Positions 54,729 through 63,951 of a DNA stretch of 64,000 nucleotides are shown piece by piece. The stretch is from Pseudomonas viridiflava (GTDB lineage: Bacteria > Pseudomonadota > Gammaproteobacteria > Pseudomonadales > Pseudomonadaceae). The notes under the pieces were generated by a model. It was not told the origin of the DNA. It searched no databases and worked only from the letters and a program-made list of their open reading frames with translations. The stretch lies in the NCBI RefSeq assembly GCF_900582195.1, contig NZ_UTHA01000063.1:30699-94698 (forward strand). The letters are read 5' to 3'. Positions within the stretch are counted from its first letter, which is position 1, and each line of letters opens with the position of its first letter. The translations under genes were made by a program, and so were the position numbers.

Positions 54729-56588
54729 TCAAGCCTGATCCATCGCCGCCGCCACGCCCTGATCCTCCCCGAGAAACCCGCCACTCTGATGCTGCCAGAG
54801 CCGTGCATAAATGCCGTTTTTGCTGAGCAATTCAGTGTGCGTCCCTTGCTCGATAATCCGCCCTTCATCCATGACGATCAGTCGATCCATCGCGGCAATC
54901 GTCGACAGCCGATGGGCGATGGCGATGACGGTTTTGCCCTGCATCATTTCATCGAGGCTTTCCTGAATGGCCACTTCGACTTCGGAGTCCAGGGCACTGG
55001 TGGCTTCGTCGAGCAGCAGGATCGGTGCGTTTTTCAGCATCACTCGCGCAATGGCGATGCGTTGGCGCTGGCCGCCTGATAGCTTGATGCCGCGCTCGCC
55101 GACCAGTGTGTCGTAGCCGCTGTGGCCTTGCTTGTCGCTGAGTTGGCTGATGAAACCGTCGGCCTGGGCATTGGCGGCGGCGCGGCGGATATCTTCGTCG
55201 GTAGCGTCCGGACGGCCGTAGGCGATGTTGTCGCGAATCGAGCGGTGCAGCAGGGACGTGTCCTGGGTGACCATGCCGATCGCGCTGCGCAGACTGTCTT
55301 GGGTCACGTGCGCGATGTTTTGGCCGTCGATGCAAATCTTGCCGCTGTCGACGTCATAGAAGCGCAGCAGCAGATTGATCAGCGTCGACTTGCCCGCACC
55401 AGAGCGGCCAACCAGACCGATTTTTTCGCCGGGGCGGATGTTCAGGCTCAGGTTGTCGAGCACCTGACGTTCGCCGTTGTAATTGAAGTTCACTTTGTCG
55501 AACGTCACCGCGCCGCCCGCCGGCATCAGCACGCTGGCGTTCGGCGCATCCTGAACCTTAGGGCCCCGGGTGAGGGTGGCCATGCCGTCCTGCACGGTGC
55601 CGATGTTTTCGAACAGCGACGTCATCTGCCACATGATCCAGTGGGACATGCCGTTGATGCGCAGCGCCATCGCGGTGATCGCCGCCACCGCACCGGTGCC
55701 GACCTGGCCCAGATGCCACAGCCACAGGGCGTAGCCGCCGGCGCCGATAATCAACCCGACCACCAGCGCCTGATTGACGATTTCGAACTGGCTGACCAGA
55801 CGCATCTGGCGAAAACCGGTGAGTTTGAAATCCTCCATCGCCGCACGGGCGAAGTGCGCTTCACGCTTGGAGTGCGAGAACAGTTTCACCGTGGTGATGT
55901 TGGTGTAGGCGTCGGCAATCCGCCCGGTCATCGACGATCGTGCATCGGCCTGTTCCTGGCCGACTTTCCCCAAGCGGGGCACGAAGTACAGCATGGCCAG
56001 CCCGAACAACGCGAGCCAGGCAATGAACGGCAACATGAGTTTCAGGGCAAATCCGCCGGCCAGGGCGATGATCGCAATGAAATAAACGCCGATGCCCGGT
56101 GCGATCTCGATGAGGGTGAACAAGACTTCGCGCACGGCCAGCGCGGTCTGCATGACCTTGGTCGTGACCCGTCCGGAGAACTCATCGGAAAAGAATGAGA
56201 GGCTTTGCCGCAGCATCAACCGGTGGAAGTCCCAGCGCAGCCGCAACGGCAGATTGATCGCCAGTATCTGGTGCTGGACCATGGTCCGTAGCGCCACCAA
56301 GCCGATGCTGATCAGCAACACGATGCCGATGCCCCACAGCACGCGACTTTCCTGCGCGTTGACACCGCCGCCGGCCTGCCACGTCGAGAGCAGATCGACG
56401 ACCTGACCGAGAAAGGAAAACAGCCACGCTTCGTAGATCGACACGCTGGCGCTGAGCAGCGCCAGCGCAAGGATATAACCGCGTGCACCGCGCGTGCAGG
56501 CCCACAGGAACCGCATCAGGCCGACGGGCGGGGGTGGTGCTTCGTCGGGCGGGAAGGGGTCGAGTCGTTGTTCAAACACGCGCAGCAT
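54729..56588 (-). CDS. ABC exporter, fused permease/ATPase (MsbA-like)
   Basis: A 619-residue ABC half-transporter: an N-terminal membrane domain of six helices, then an ATPase with Walker A VGRSGAGKSTLI, signature LSGGQRQRIAIARV and Walker B ILLLDEATSALDSE. Type IV exporters of this layout dimerise and export lipids, drugs or peptides. The substrate is unknown; it is not next to a biosynthetic cluster. The start at 56588 follows CGGAGACCACA. An open frame continues upstream to 56672, but the start chosen has the better site. Confidence 0.9.
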   Translation of the reverse strand: MLRVFEQRLDPFPPDEAPPPPVGLMRFLWACTRGARGYILALALLSASVSIYEAWLFSFLGQVVDLLSTWQAGGGVNAQESRVLWGIGIVLLISIGLVALRTMVQHQILAINLPLRLRWDFHRLMLRQSLSFFSDEFSGRVTTKVMQTALAVREVLFTLIEIAPGIGVYFIAIIALAGGFALKLMLPFIAWLALFGLAMLYFVPRLGKVGQEQADARSSMTGRIADAYTNITTVKLFSHSKREAHFARAAMEDFKLTGFRQMRLVSQFEIVNQALVVGLIIGAGGYALWLWHLGQVGTGAVAAITAMALRINGMSHWIMWQMTSLFENIGTVQDGMATLTRGPKVQDAPNASVLMPAGGAVTFDKVNFNYNGERQVLDNLSLNIRPGEKIGLVGRSGAGKSTLINLLLRFYDVDSGKICIDGQNIAHVTQDSLRSAIGMVTQDTSLLHRSIRDNIAYGRPDATDEDIRRAAANAQADGFISQLSDKQGHSGYDTLVGERGIKLSGGQRQRIAIARVMLKNAPILLLDEATSALDSEVEVAIQESLDEMMQGKTVIAIAHRLSTIAAMDRLIVMDEGRIIEQGTHTELLSKNGIYARLWQHQSGGFLGEDQGVAAAMDQA

Positions 56589-56821
56589 TGTGGTCTCCGA
56601 AATCATCAGGGTCAGGGGATTCTGCCATTGAATGGCGGCTTTGCGGGTTTGCATGTCAACGCTTGTCCCCACTAAGTGTTATTGCCCGCATCATCGTGGT
56701 GCCCAATCCCACGGATTCAGGGCGTGTGCCGATCAGCTACGCTATCTGCTCAAATGACGTGAGCAGCGCAAGATGCAGCGAACACACCGGGATCCATGTT
56801 GGGAGTCGATGGACAAAGGAA

Positions 56822-57016
56822 ATGTTTAATTTCTTTTTGACGTTTTTGTTCGTGCTCATTCCCACGGCGTCGCTATCACTCGACAGTTACCTGCGCTATC
56901 GAGTCGCCAGAAACCAACCAGTGAGCAATGTCTGGAAGGGGTGTAATCACTTGCTTTCCATCTTGCTGCTCATGCAGTTGCTTGGCTTGGCGCTGTACTT
57001 CTTTTACCTCGCCTGA
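56822..57016 (+). CDS. Small hypothetical membrane protein
   Basis: A 64-residue protein with two membrane helices: FFLTFLFVLIPTASLSL at the N-terminus and LLSILLLMQLLGLALYFFYL at the C-terminus, separated by a polar NQPVSNVWKGCNH loop. The AAAGGA before ATG is close to the start codon. No family is recognised. It is convergent with the alpha/beta hydrolase gene, whose end is 10 bases away, so it may be a weakly supported gene. Confidence 0.5.
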   Translation: MFNFFLTFLFVLIPTASLSLDSYLRYRVARNQPVSNVWKGCNHLLSILLLMQLLGLALYFFYLA

Positions 57017-57026
57017 GCCTGAACGT

Positions 57027-58013
57027 TTACGCCAGTTCGTCTTGCACCTTAACGGCCTCGACACGCGCCGAAATCCATTTCCGGCTGTACGCCAGCACGC
57101 CTTGAGCGATGGCCGTGGGGAAGTGGATAAAGCCGTGGGGTGAGGAGGGCAACATGTACATCTCGACCGGCGCTGATTGCGCCCAGCGCTTGGCGATGGC
57201 GAGGGTGTCGTCGCGCAGCGGATCGAGTTCGCCGGCAAACAGTAGCGCGGGCGGGAAACCGCTGAAGTCGCCATATAGTGGAGACAGCGGCGGCTGGCGG
57301 CGCTGCTCGTCGGTCAGTTCGGGCGTGAGCAGGCGCAGCGCCTCGACCATACCCGGGCCGTCCAGCACCAGTGTGTCTGCAGGCGCGGAACGTACACTTG
57401 GTGTTCCGGTCAGGTCGTAGACGCCGTAATACAGGAGTGCGCCGCTGATGCGTTGCAGCAAATCGGGCCATTGCTTCAGCGCCAACAAGGTCGCCGCTGC
57501 CAGATGGCCACCCGCCGATTCACCGACCACCACGACGGGCAGACCGGCGAACTCAGCCTCTTGTAACAACCAACGAGTGGCGTTGAGGCAATCCTCCAGC
57601 ACGCCTTCGATGGGCGTGGACACGGCCAGTCGATATTCCACCGAGACCACAACCACTTCGCAACTTTCGACGATGGCCGCGTTGAAATGGTCATCCATCT
57701 GCGCATTGCCGATCACCCAGCCGCCGCCGTGGAAGTCCAGCACCACGCCTTTCGCCGGGCCTTTGGGGCGGATGATGCGCACAGGCACATCATCAATCAG
57801 CTTGCGCTCGGCCGTCAGGCCAAACCTGCGCAACGCACCCGAGCCGCCCATCTGGCTTAGGCGCAACAGCGCCTGAATCAAGCGCGGCGTCAGGCGATTG
57901 CGGATCTTGAAACGTGGCAGCCAGGCGAGCTTCCTGTTGAAGGCCCGCACCTGCGCCAACTCACGCTCACCTTGCGGCCACGGTGTTTCACTACCCCAGT
58001 TGGCACTGGTCAT
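57027..58013 (-). CDS. Alpha/beta hydrolase (HSL-type, carboxylesterase)
   Basis: A 328-residue esterase of the hormone-sensitive-lipase family. The HGGGWVIG oxyanion-hole motif follows VLDF and the nucleophile serine is in VVVGESAGGHLAAA. The histidine near the C-terminus (SSPHGFIHF) completes the triad. It hydrolyses short-chain esters. The start at 58013 overlaps the TspO-like gene stop by one base (TGATG), so they are translationally coupled. The esterase substrate is not known. Confidence 0.9.
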   Translation of the reverse strand: MTSANWGSETPWPQGERELAQVRAFNRKLAWLPRFKIRNRLTPRLIQALLRLSQMGGSGALRRFGLTAERKLIDDVPVRIIRPKGPAKGVVLDFHGGGWVIGNAQMDDHFNAAIVESCEVVVVSVEYRLAVSTPIEGVLEDCLNATRWLLQEAEFAGLPVVVVGESAGGHLAAATLLALKQWPDLLQRISGALLYYGVYDLTGTPSVRSAPADTLVLDGPGMVEALRLLTPELTDEQRRQPPLSPLYGDFSGFPPALLFAGELDPLRDDTLAIAKRWAQSAPVEMYMLPSSPHGFIHFPTAIAQGVLAYSRKWISARVEAVKVQDELA

Positions 58014-58453
58014 CAGCGGTTCTTGATCAGGATGGAAAAATTCAACGCCGCCGCCACGCACAGCCACGCCAGATAAGGAAACAGGATCAAACCCGTAATC
58101 AGGTCCAGTTGTATCGCCAGCACCACCATCGCCGCGACCACCAGCCACAACACCGTGAGAATCACCATCGCCGCCAGCACCTGATGCGCACCGAAGAACA
58201 CCGGCGTCCACAATGTGTTCAGCGCAATCTGCGCCGCCCACAACGCCAGCACGGTCTGGCTGCCGGGGATCAGGCTCAAGCGGTAACCGGCCCAGGCCAG
58301 CAACAGGTAGATAATCGTCCAGGCCACCGGGAACGCCCAATTGGGCGGGGTGAAACCGGGTTTGTTCAGCCCTTCGTACCACGGCCCCGGTTTGAACATC
58401 ACGCCGGTGGTTGCCGCCGCTGCGCAGGCCAGAAGAAAAATAAAAAAGGTCAT
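58013..58453 (-). CDS. TspO/MBR family membrane protein
   Basis: A 146-residue integral membrane protein with five helices, of the tryptophan-rich sensory protein/peripheral benzodiazepine receptor family. WYEGLNKPGFTPPNWAFPVAWTIIY (helix I-II region) is the characteristic sequence, and NTLWTPVFFGAH is the conserved middle motif. TspO proteins bind porphyrins or other hydrophobic molecules and affect stress responses. The start follows AAGGACTGGCG. It is linked to the downstream esterase gene by a one-base overlap. Confidence 0.92.
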   Translation of the reverse strand: MTFFIFLLACAAAATTGVMFKPGPWYEGLNKPGFTPPNWAFPVAWTIIYLLLAWAGYRLSLIPGSQTVLALWAAQIALNTLWTPVFFGAHQVLAAMVILTVLWLVVAAMVVLAIQLDLITGLILFPYLAWLCVAAALNFSILIKNR

Positions 58454-58626
58454 CGCCAGTCCTTGGCTGAAATCAGCCGGTTGGGGGTTTAAGAAAGGGA
58501 CGCCTCGGCAAGGAAAAAGTTTGCCATGAAATTCAGATTCGCCAGAGAGGCGATTCAATTTGAACTAAAAACTGACCACTGCATCAGGATATTCAGTTGC
58601 CTTTTTCTACTGACGCGGATGACATC

Positions 58627-58863
58627 ATGCACAGCTATCGCATCGAATACCGATTTAACGACGAGCCTCGTGATCACTCGTTTGAACTCAAAGAACAGCA
58701 GTTGCCTGTCCACGAAGCCGCGATGCATTTGCTGGAACTGCATCTGGGCGACGCGGAAAACAGTTTGATCATGCCTACAGCGGATTCAACAGCCGAGCAG
58801 ATTCTTGAACATGCCGTGCGGGTAGGGATTACGGACATCAAGGTGGTCAGCCAGACCAACTGA
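58627..58863 (+). CDS. Hypothetical protein
   Basis: A 78-residue soluble protein beginning MHSYRIEYRFNDEPRDHSFE, with an amphipathic middle (LPVHEAAMHLLELHLG) and a C-terminal DIKVVSQTN. It has no domain I recognise; size and pattern suggest a small alpha/beta fold. The start at 58627 is chosen because an ATG there follows a TGA-rich region and the reading frame is long; no strong ribosome-binding site is visible. It is isolated between two minus-strand genes. Confidence 0.6.
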   Translation: MHSYRIEYRFNDEPRDHSFELKEQQLPVHEAAMHLLELHLGDAENSLIMPTADSTAEQILEHAVRVGITDIKVVSQTN

Positions 58864-58926
58864 CGCGGGCTCTCAGCAAACCCATCACGCGACCGAAGAT
58901 GGGTTTGCCCGGGTGTTTATGCGCGC

Positions 58927-60516
58927 TTAAATCGGCATCGCTGCTTCCAGTGCATCCTGCTCAACCGCCACGTTCGTACGCTCTCGAAAGAAGCGCAAAA
59001 ACGCATCCGCCGGCATCGCCTTGCCAAACAGCCAGCCCTGCCCAAACTGCACACCTTGACCGCGCAGGTAATCGCGCTGCGCTTCGGTCTCGATGCCTTC
59101 AGCAACGATCTGCAGACGCAGGCTCTTGGCCATTTCGATAATGTGGCCAGTCACTGATCCGGTGGCTGCATCCTGATCGATGTTGTCGACGAACGATTTG
59201 TCGATCTTCAGCACATCCAGCGGCAATTGCTGCAAATGCTGAAGACTCGAAAAACCCGTGCCGAAATCGTCAATGGCCGCCAGATAACCCAGCTCGCGGG
59301 CGCGATTGACGGTGGTGCGGGCAGCGTCGATCTCGACGAAACCGCGTTCAGTCGCTTCCAGCCAGATCTGCTTCTGCTGCACATCGGCGCGACGCAATGC
59401 GGCTTCCAGTTTCGGCAGGAAGCGGCCACTGCTGACGTCCTTCGCCGCCAGATTGATCGCCACGTGCAAGCTGCGCTCCTTGACCAGCAACGGGCCGAGG
59501 TCACGCATCACATTGTCGATCACCTGATCGGTAATCGGCAGAATCAAACCACTGTGCTCGGCCAATGGAATAAACGCGTCGGGACACACCTGCGAGCCAT
59601 CCGGATGCTGCCAGCGCACCAGTGCCTCCGCGCCGACGCAGGCACCGTCGCTGAGGCGCATGATCGGTTGATAGTGAACGACGAACTCGCGATTGCGCAC
59701 CGCCAGTTGCAATTCGGCCAGCGGTGACAGACGTTGTCGGGTGCGGCGCACGAGAAGCAACACCAGCACCCCCGCGAGCAAGCCACCGATGGGCAACAGC
59801 ATTAATTCGCGGCGGATCAGCCCTTGCATCAGCTCATGGCGCGACAGCGCGGCGATGGCGACCCAGTCGCCGCTGTGGACGAGGGTGTAAAGGTAACCGT
59901 CGGCAAGTCCTGAATGCGGGCCGGAATGCACGCGAGCAAGAAAGTGTTCTGCGCCCGGACGCGAGGCGCTGACCAATTGCCCGGCAGCAGTGCCGACCGC
60001 CAGGTGCAGATCCTCATCTAGCATCACCTGCAAAAACTGCTCGGGATCGACCAGCACGTTGAACGCCGCATACTGCAGCGCCATCATCGGCTTGGCCGCA
60101 ACGATGCGCGACTGCACACCGAGCGACACACGCACGCCATCCGAGGTGGTGAAGTCTTCACGCCACGGCGCCGCATGCTGCCCGACCGGGCCCCAGGAAC
60201 CGCAGGCGTAAATCTCTTCTTCGACATAACCGATCGACTTTACCGAGAGCGTGTTGATGGTCAACAGACGCATCTCGTCGATGCTTTCCGGCGTGCACGG
60301 TGCGAGACGCGAGCCGGCGATGGATTTCAGCGAGCCGGCCGCTTCACTGAAAGTGCCATGGGCACGACTGGAAGCGACGGATGCGAGGGTTTCCAGGCGT
60401 TGTTGAGCCGCTGCCAGATTCAACATCCAGGCGACGTAACCCATCAAAAGGACCGGAAGCAAGACACACGGAAGGCCCAGGAGAATGCTCCCCCAGACAA
60501 TGCGTTTTTTGTTCAT
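58927..60516 (-). CDS. EAL-domain c-di-GMP phosphodiesterase with CSS-motif sensor
   Basis: A 529-residue membrane protein: an N-terminal helix, a periplasmic domain with cysteines (LAPCTPE and YACGSWG, the CSS-motif type), a second helix (about residues 238-255) and a cytoplasmic EAL domain. The catalytic motifs EALVRW, IDDFGTGFSSL and LKIDKSFV are intact, so it should hydrolyse cyclic di-GMP and reduce biofilm formation. No GGDEF domain is present. Periplasmic disulfide state may control activity as in E. coli PdeC. The start follows AGGTGGCGCTAA. Confidence 0.93.
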   Translation of the reverse strand: MNKKRIVWGSILLGLPCVLLPVLLMGYVAWMLNLAAAQQRLETLASVASSRAHGTFSEAAGSLKSIAGSRLAPCTPESIDEMRLLTINTLSVKSIGYVEEEIYACGSWGPVGQHAAPWREDFTTSDGVRVSLGVQSRIVAAKPMMALQYAAFNVLVDPEQFLQVMLDEDLHLAVGTAAGQLVSASRPGAEHFLARVHSGPHSGLADGYLYTLVHSGDWVAIAALSRHELMQGLIRRELMLLPIGGLLAGVLVLLLVRRTRQRLSPLAELQLAVRNREFVVHYQPIMRLSDGACVGAEALVRWQHPDGSQVCPDAFIPLAEHSGLILPITDQVIDNVMRDLGPLLVKERSLHVAINLAAKDVSSGRFLPKLEAALRRADVQQKQIWLEATERGFVEIDAARTTVNRARELGYLAAIDDFGTGFSSLQHLQQLPLDVLKIDKSFVDNIDQDAATGSVTGHIIEMAKSLRLQIVAEGIETEAQRDYLRGQGVQFGQGWLFGKAMPADAFLRFFRERTNVAVEQDALEAAMPI

Positions 60517-60814
60517 TTAGCGCCACCTTGGCCTCAAGGCCTGTGACGTGCGCACAGCACGGCTGTTTTCAGCCATTGCAGATTACGGCTGCCGTGTAGG
60601 GTAAATACTGCTCCAGATCAATTTAACTGACTGCCCGGATTGTTTGGTTTCTCTGCGTTCTGTGAGCTGCGTGACCGGGCCTCATTGCTGGCAAGCCAGC
60701 GTCCACAAGGACCGTAATCAGAGTCTGTATCCCGCAAATCCGAGCTGTCTGTATCTATCGGCACAATTCCCTCGTTGATACCTTGCGCGCTTCGCGAACA
60801 TCAACGAGGTAACC

Positions 60815-61144
60815 ATGGATCTCACCGTCATTCCTTTCGGTACCACCGACTGGTCAACCATAGAACCGGTGGCGCATGCCGGGGTAACCGGCACGGCCTG
60901 GTGGCGAACCTGCCAGTTTGGCGCAACGCGCGTGCGGATGGTCGAGTACAGTCCCGGCTACCTCGCTGATCATTGGTGCTGGCGCGGCCATATCCTCCTG
61001 TGCCTGGAAGGGCAGTTGCAGACCGAACTGGAGGATGGCCGCCAGTTCACATTGACTCCCGGCATGAGTTACCAGGTAGGCAACGACGCCGAAGGTCATC
61101 GATCCTTCACCGCCACTGGCGCGAAACTGTTCATCGTCGATTGA
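60815..61144 (+). CDS. DHCW-motif cupin-like protein
   Basis: A 109-residue single-domain cupin. The family-defining DHCW motif is in LADHWCWRGHILLC (here written DHWCW), and LTPGMSYQVGNDAEGHRSF supplies the second cupin motif region. Proteins of this 'DHCW motif cupin' group are uncharacterised and lack the full set of usual metal ligands. The start follows CGAGGTAACC. It is monocistronic, between the phosphodiesterase and a convergent acetyltransferase. Confidence 0.85.
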   Translation: MDLTVIPFGTTDWSTIEPVAHAGVTGTAWWRTCQFGATRVRMVEYSPGYLADHWCWRGHILLCLEGQLQTELEDGRQFTLTPGMSYQVGNDAEGHRSFTATGAKLFIVD

Positions 61145-61278
61145 GTTCGCGCTGATGCCTTCAGGTCTTTTTCTGCTCGTGATGGGGGGCTTTTCAGTCA
61201 ACACCACCTCAGCTGGCCGGCCGCCATCGCGAGCAGGCTCACTGCTGCAATGGTTCTACGGTGGGTTCGGTACTGCCA

Positions 61279-61728
61279 TCACCATTGCTTTTGCATGATG
61301 ATCGTACGTTCGGCGCCGTGATATTCGTCTCGAACCCTGTCGAACCCAAGCGATCGATAAAATCCTTCAGCCGTGATCGAAGAGGGTACATGCAGCTTGG
61401 TGAAACCCTGGCTAACGGCAACAGACTGGAGTCTTTCCATCAGCCGCTTACCCAGTCCTTTACCCTGACAGCCCGGCTCGACAAACACGCTGCGAACCAC
61501 GTCCTGATCAAGACTGGCGGTTGCCACGATGTGTTGATTCAAAGTCGCCACATAAACCTGACGTTTGCCCAGCAAGCCCAGAACTGCCTGTGGTGAAAAG
61601 CTACGCTGCACCTGCGCAATAACATCTGGCGAATAGTCGCGCCCATTGGACACACGCAAAGTATTCACGATGAGCTCACTGATGTTCGCGGCATCTTCGC
61701 GCGTTGCCATTCGAATCAGATCTTCCAT
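61279..61728 (-). CDS. GNAT family N-acetyltransferase
   Basis: A 149-residue acetyltransferase. VRSVFVEPGCQGKGLGKRLMERL contains the acetyl-CoA-binding Q/RxxGxG/A motif, and FYRSLGFDRV is the typical C-terminal end. The substrate is unknown. The start is at 61728 with a GGGATAACGAAA region upstream. It converges with the cupin-like gene; between them lies a half REP-like sequence at about 61218-61240. Confidence 0.9.
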   Translation of the reverse strand: MEDLIRMATREDAANISELIVNTLRVSNGRDYSPDVIAQVQRSFSPQAVLGLLGKRQVYVATLNQHIVATASLDQDVVRSVFVEPGCQGKGLGKRLMERLQSVAVSQGFTKLHVPSSITAEGFYRSLGFDRVRDEYHGAERTIIMQKQW

Positions 61729-61887
61729 TTTCGTTATCCCTGAGACTTTCTCTGCCGGTGGATGGACCGATCACGCACCCCACGGCCCGATCACGCAGCC
61801 ATTTCCATTCAAAGCAAAACTGTCATATTCAGTATCACTTGCCTACCCATAGTGACTAGCCCAACGCTTAAACAATGAGGCTGCACT

Positions 61888-63807
61888 GTGTTTCAACGTC
61901 TTCTGTGTTCGCTGTCCGTACTGAGCCTGTCCATCGCCGCCGCCCATGCTGCCGAGCCTCTGCCGCTCGATACACCGCGTCTGACAGGTATGGACAATTT
62001 TCGCGATGTCGCCGGCACCACCACCGCGTATTCCACCGCTCACGACGGCACCATGCGCGCCGGGGTGTTCTATCGTGCCAACGCGGTGACTCCAACAGCG
62101 GCTGACCTGGCGACCCTCAGCAGCCTCGGCATCAAAGCCGTTTACGACCTGCGCACCCCGAGCGAAATCGCCGCGACCCCGGACACAATGATCAGTGGCG
62201 CGACCTACCAGAACATCGACATCATCGGCAGCACCACGTCCGGCGCGAACATCACCAATATCTCCTTCAAAAGCGCCGCCGACGCCATCGCGATGATGGA
62301 GCAAACCAACCGCGCCTTCGTCAGCGACGCCGGCATGCGCGGCCAGTTCGGCGTGCTGTTCAATGAACTGGCCAGTGTCGACGCTGCGCAACTGTTCCAC
62401 TGCACCGCCGGCAAGGATCGCACCGGCTGGACCGCCGCCGTGTTGCAGAGCATCGCCGGGGTCGACGATGCGACCATCATGGCCAACTACCTCGCGACCA
62501 ACGATTACACCGCCGCCCGAGTTGCCGCCACGCTCAAGGCGCTGCCGCCAAGCATGGCCGCCATCTACGAGCCACTGCTCGGCGTCCAGGCCAGTTACTT
62601 GCAGGCCGGTCTCGACGAAGTCACCGCGCAATACGGCAGCATGGACAACTACCTCAAACAAGGCCTCGGCCTGTCGCAGGAAACCATTTACGTGCTGCGC
62701 GGCAAACTCGTCGAATACAACAGCCTCCCAGGCCAGGCCGGGCTGATCGGCAACGCCGCTGCTGGCGCCGAATTGCTTCGCCAATTGCAAAACACCGATC
62801 TGTCCGGCACCTACAGCGCCTACAACTACTACCTGCAATCGGCCATCGACGCCGGCACCCTCGGCGGTGTCGAATCCCAGGTCGGCGGCCAGGTACACGC
62901 CGATGCCACCAGCTACCTGCTGCGCCAAAACGCGATGATCGAACAAGCCGCCGCACCGTTCGCCAGCGGCACTGATCTCAAGGTCGGCCAATACCGCCTC
63001 TGGACCACCGCGCTCGCCGGCTACCTCGGTACCGACGGCTCAAACCACGCCGAGAGCAGCAACGAACACAGCCAAGGCCTGATGGTCGGCATCACCCAGC
63101 GCTTCAGCGAACAACTCAGCGCACGCGGCGGCTTCGGCTACAGCAAAGGCACGGTCGGCGGTGCAGGTGGCGAAGCCGATACCGACTTCACCTTCCTCAA
63201 CGTCGGCGCCCGCTACGGCTTCACCAGCCTCGAACAAGGCCTGTTCCTCGACGCCAACGCCAGCGCCGGCTACATCGACTACAACAGCAAACGAGATCTC
63301 GGCGGCGGCCTCGGCACCGCGAAAGGCGATACCCACGGCAACCTCACCGGCGCCACCGTAGCCCTCGGCTACCGCGCCCCGGTCAACGGCATGACTTTCG
63401 AGCCGAGCCTTGGTTTCCGCGTCAGCCACCTCGACCTCAACGGCTTCAAAGAGAAGGGCAGCGAACTGGCGCTCGAAGTCGACGACAACACTGCCACCCG
63501 CCGCAGCGCCGTCGCCAACCTCAACGTCGCCTTCGCCCCGGTGGCGATGGGCGCATGGCAACTGGTGCCAGGCGTGCAAGTCGGTTACGAACGCACACTC
63601 GGCGACAACCAGGTCGACAGCCAAAGCCACCTGCTGGGACTCGACATCGAACAACGCGCGGCTTTTGATAATCGCGACCAGTTCAGCGGCGGCGTCAACC
63701 TCATGGCAAGCCTCGGCGCCCTGAGCCTGGGCGCAGAAGTCGGCGCCAATGGCGGCGGCGACAGCCACGGCTTCAACGGCGGCCTGAAAGCCAGCTACGC
63801 CTTCTAA
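61888..63807 (+). CDS. Tyrosine phosphatase fused to autotransporter beta-barrel
   Basis: A 639-residue secreted or surface protein. A signal peptide (LLCSLSVLSLSIAAAHA) is followed by a protein-tyrosine-phosphatase domain of the Y_phosphatase3 type. NFRDVAGT is near residue 37, and the active-site loop CTAGKDRTG starts at C172, giving the HCxxGxxR signature. The C-terminal ~275 residues form an autotransporter beta-domain with alternating strands ending in ASYAF. The phosphatase is thus likely displayed on the cell surface or released. The GTG start at 61888 follows GAGGCTGCACT. Confidence 0.9.
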   Translation: MFQRLLCSLSVLSLSIAAAHAAEPLPLDTPRLTGMDNFRDVAGTTTAYSTAHDGTMRAGVFYRANAVTPTAADLATLSSLGIKAVYDLRTPSEIAATPDTMISGATYQNIDIIGSTTSGANITNISFKSAADAIAMMEQTNRAFVSDAGMRGQFGVLFNELASVDAAQLFHCTAGKDRTGWTAAVLQSIAGVDDATIMANYLATNDYTAARVAATLKALPPSMAAIYEPLLGVQASYLQAGLDEVTAQYGSMDNYLKQGLGLSQETIYVLRGKLVEYNSLPGQAGLIGNAAAGAELLRQLQNTDLSGTYSAYNYYLQSAIDAGTLGGVESQVGGQVHADATSYLLRQNAMIEQAAAPFASGTDLKVGQYRLWTTALAGYLGTDGSNHAESSNEHSQGLMVGITQRFSEQLSARGGFGYSKGTVGGAGGEADTDFTFLNVGARYGFTSLEQGLFLDANASAGYIDYNSKRDLGGGLGTAKGDTHGNLTGATVALGYRAPVNGMTFEPSLGFRVSHLDLNGFKEKGSELALEVDDNTATRRSAVANLNVAFAPVAMGAWQLVPGVQVGYERTLGDNQVDSQSHLLGLDIEQRAAFDNRDQFSGGVNLMASLGALSLGAEVGANGGGDSHGFNGGLKASYAF

Positions 63808-63861
63808 AACACCCACGGGATCAAGGATGCCCCCCAATCCAACCACCACCCCAAAACCCAA

Positions 63862-63951
63862 TGTGGGAGCGAGCCTGCTCGCGAAAGCGCCAGATCAGCC
63901 AACATCAACATCGACTGACCCAACGCCTTCGCGAGCAAGCTCGCTCCCACA
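63862..63951. repeat. Pseudomonas REP-type inverted repeat pair
   Basis: TGTGGGAGCGAGCCTGCTCG at one end and CGAGCAAGCTCGCTCCCACA at the other form two REP arms in opposite orientation, separated by a 50-base spacer. This is the classic extragenic palindrome doublet of fluorescent pseudomonads. It lies 54 bases after the stop of the phosphatase-autotransporter gene and could act as a 3' stem-loop for it. Confidence 0.9.

Noticed and set aside
61218..61245. Half of a REP-like sequence before the acetyltransferase gene
   Set aside because: Only one partial arm (CATCGCGAGCAGGCTCACT) is visible and no partner arm, so it is not listed as a repeat.
61843..62991. Minus-strand open frame opposite the phosphatase-autotransporter gene
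   Set aside because: The translation is low-complexity Gly/Val/Ala-rich with no domain; the plus strand has a signal peptide and catalytic motif.
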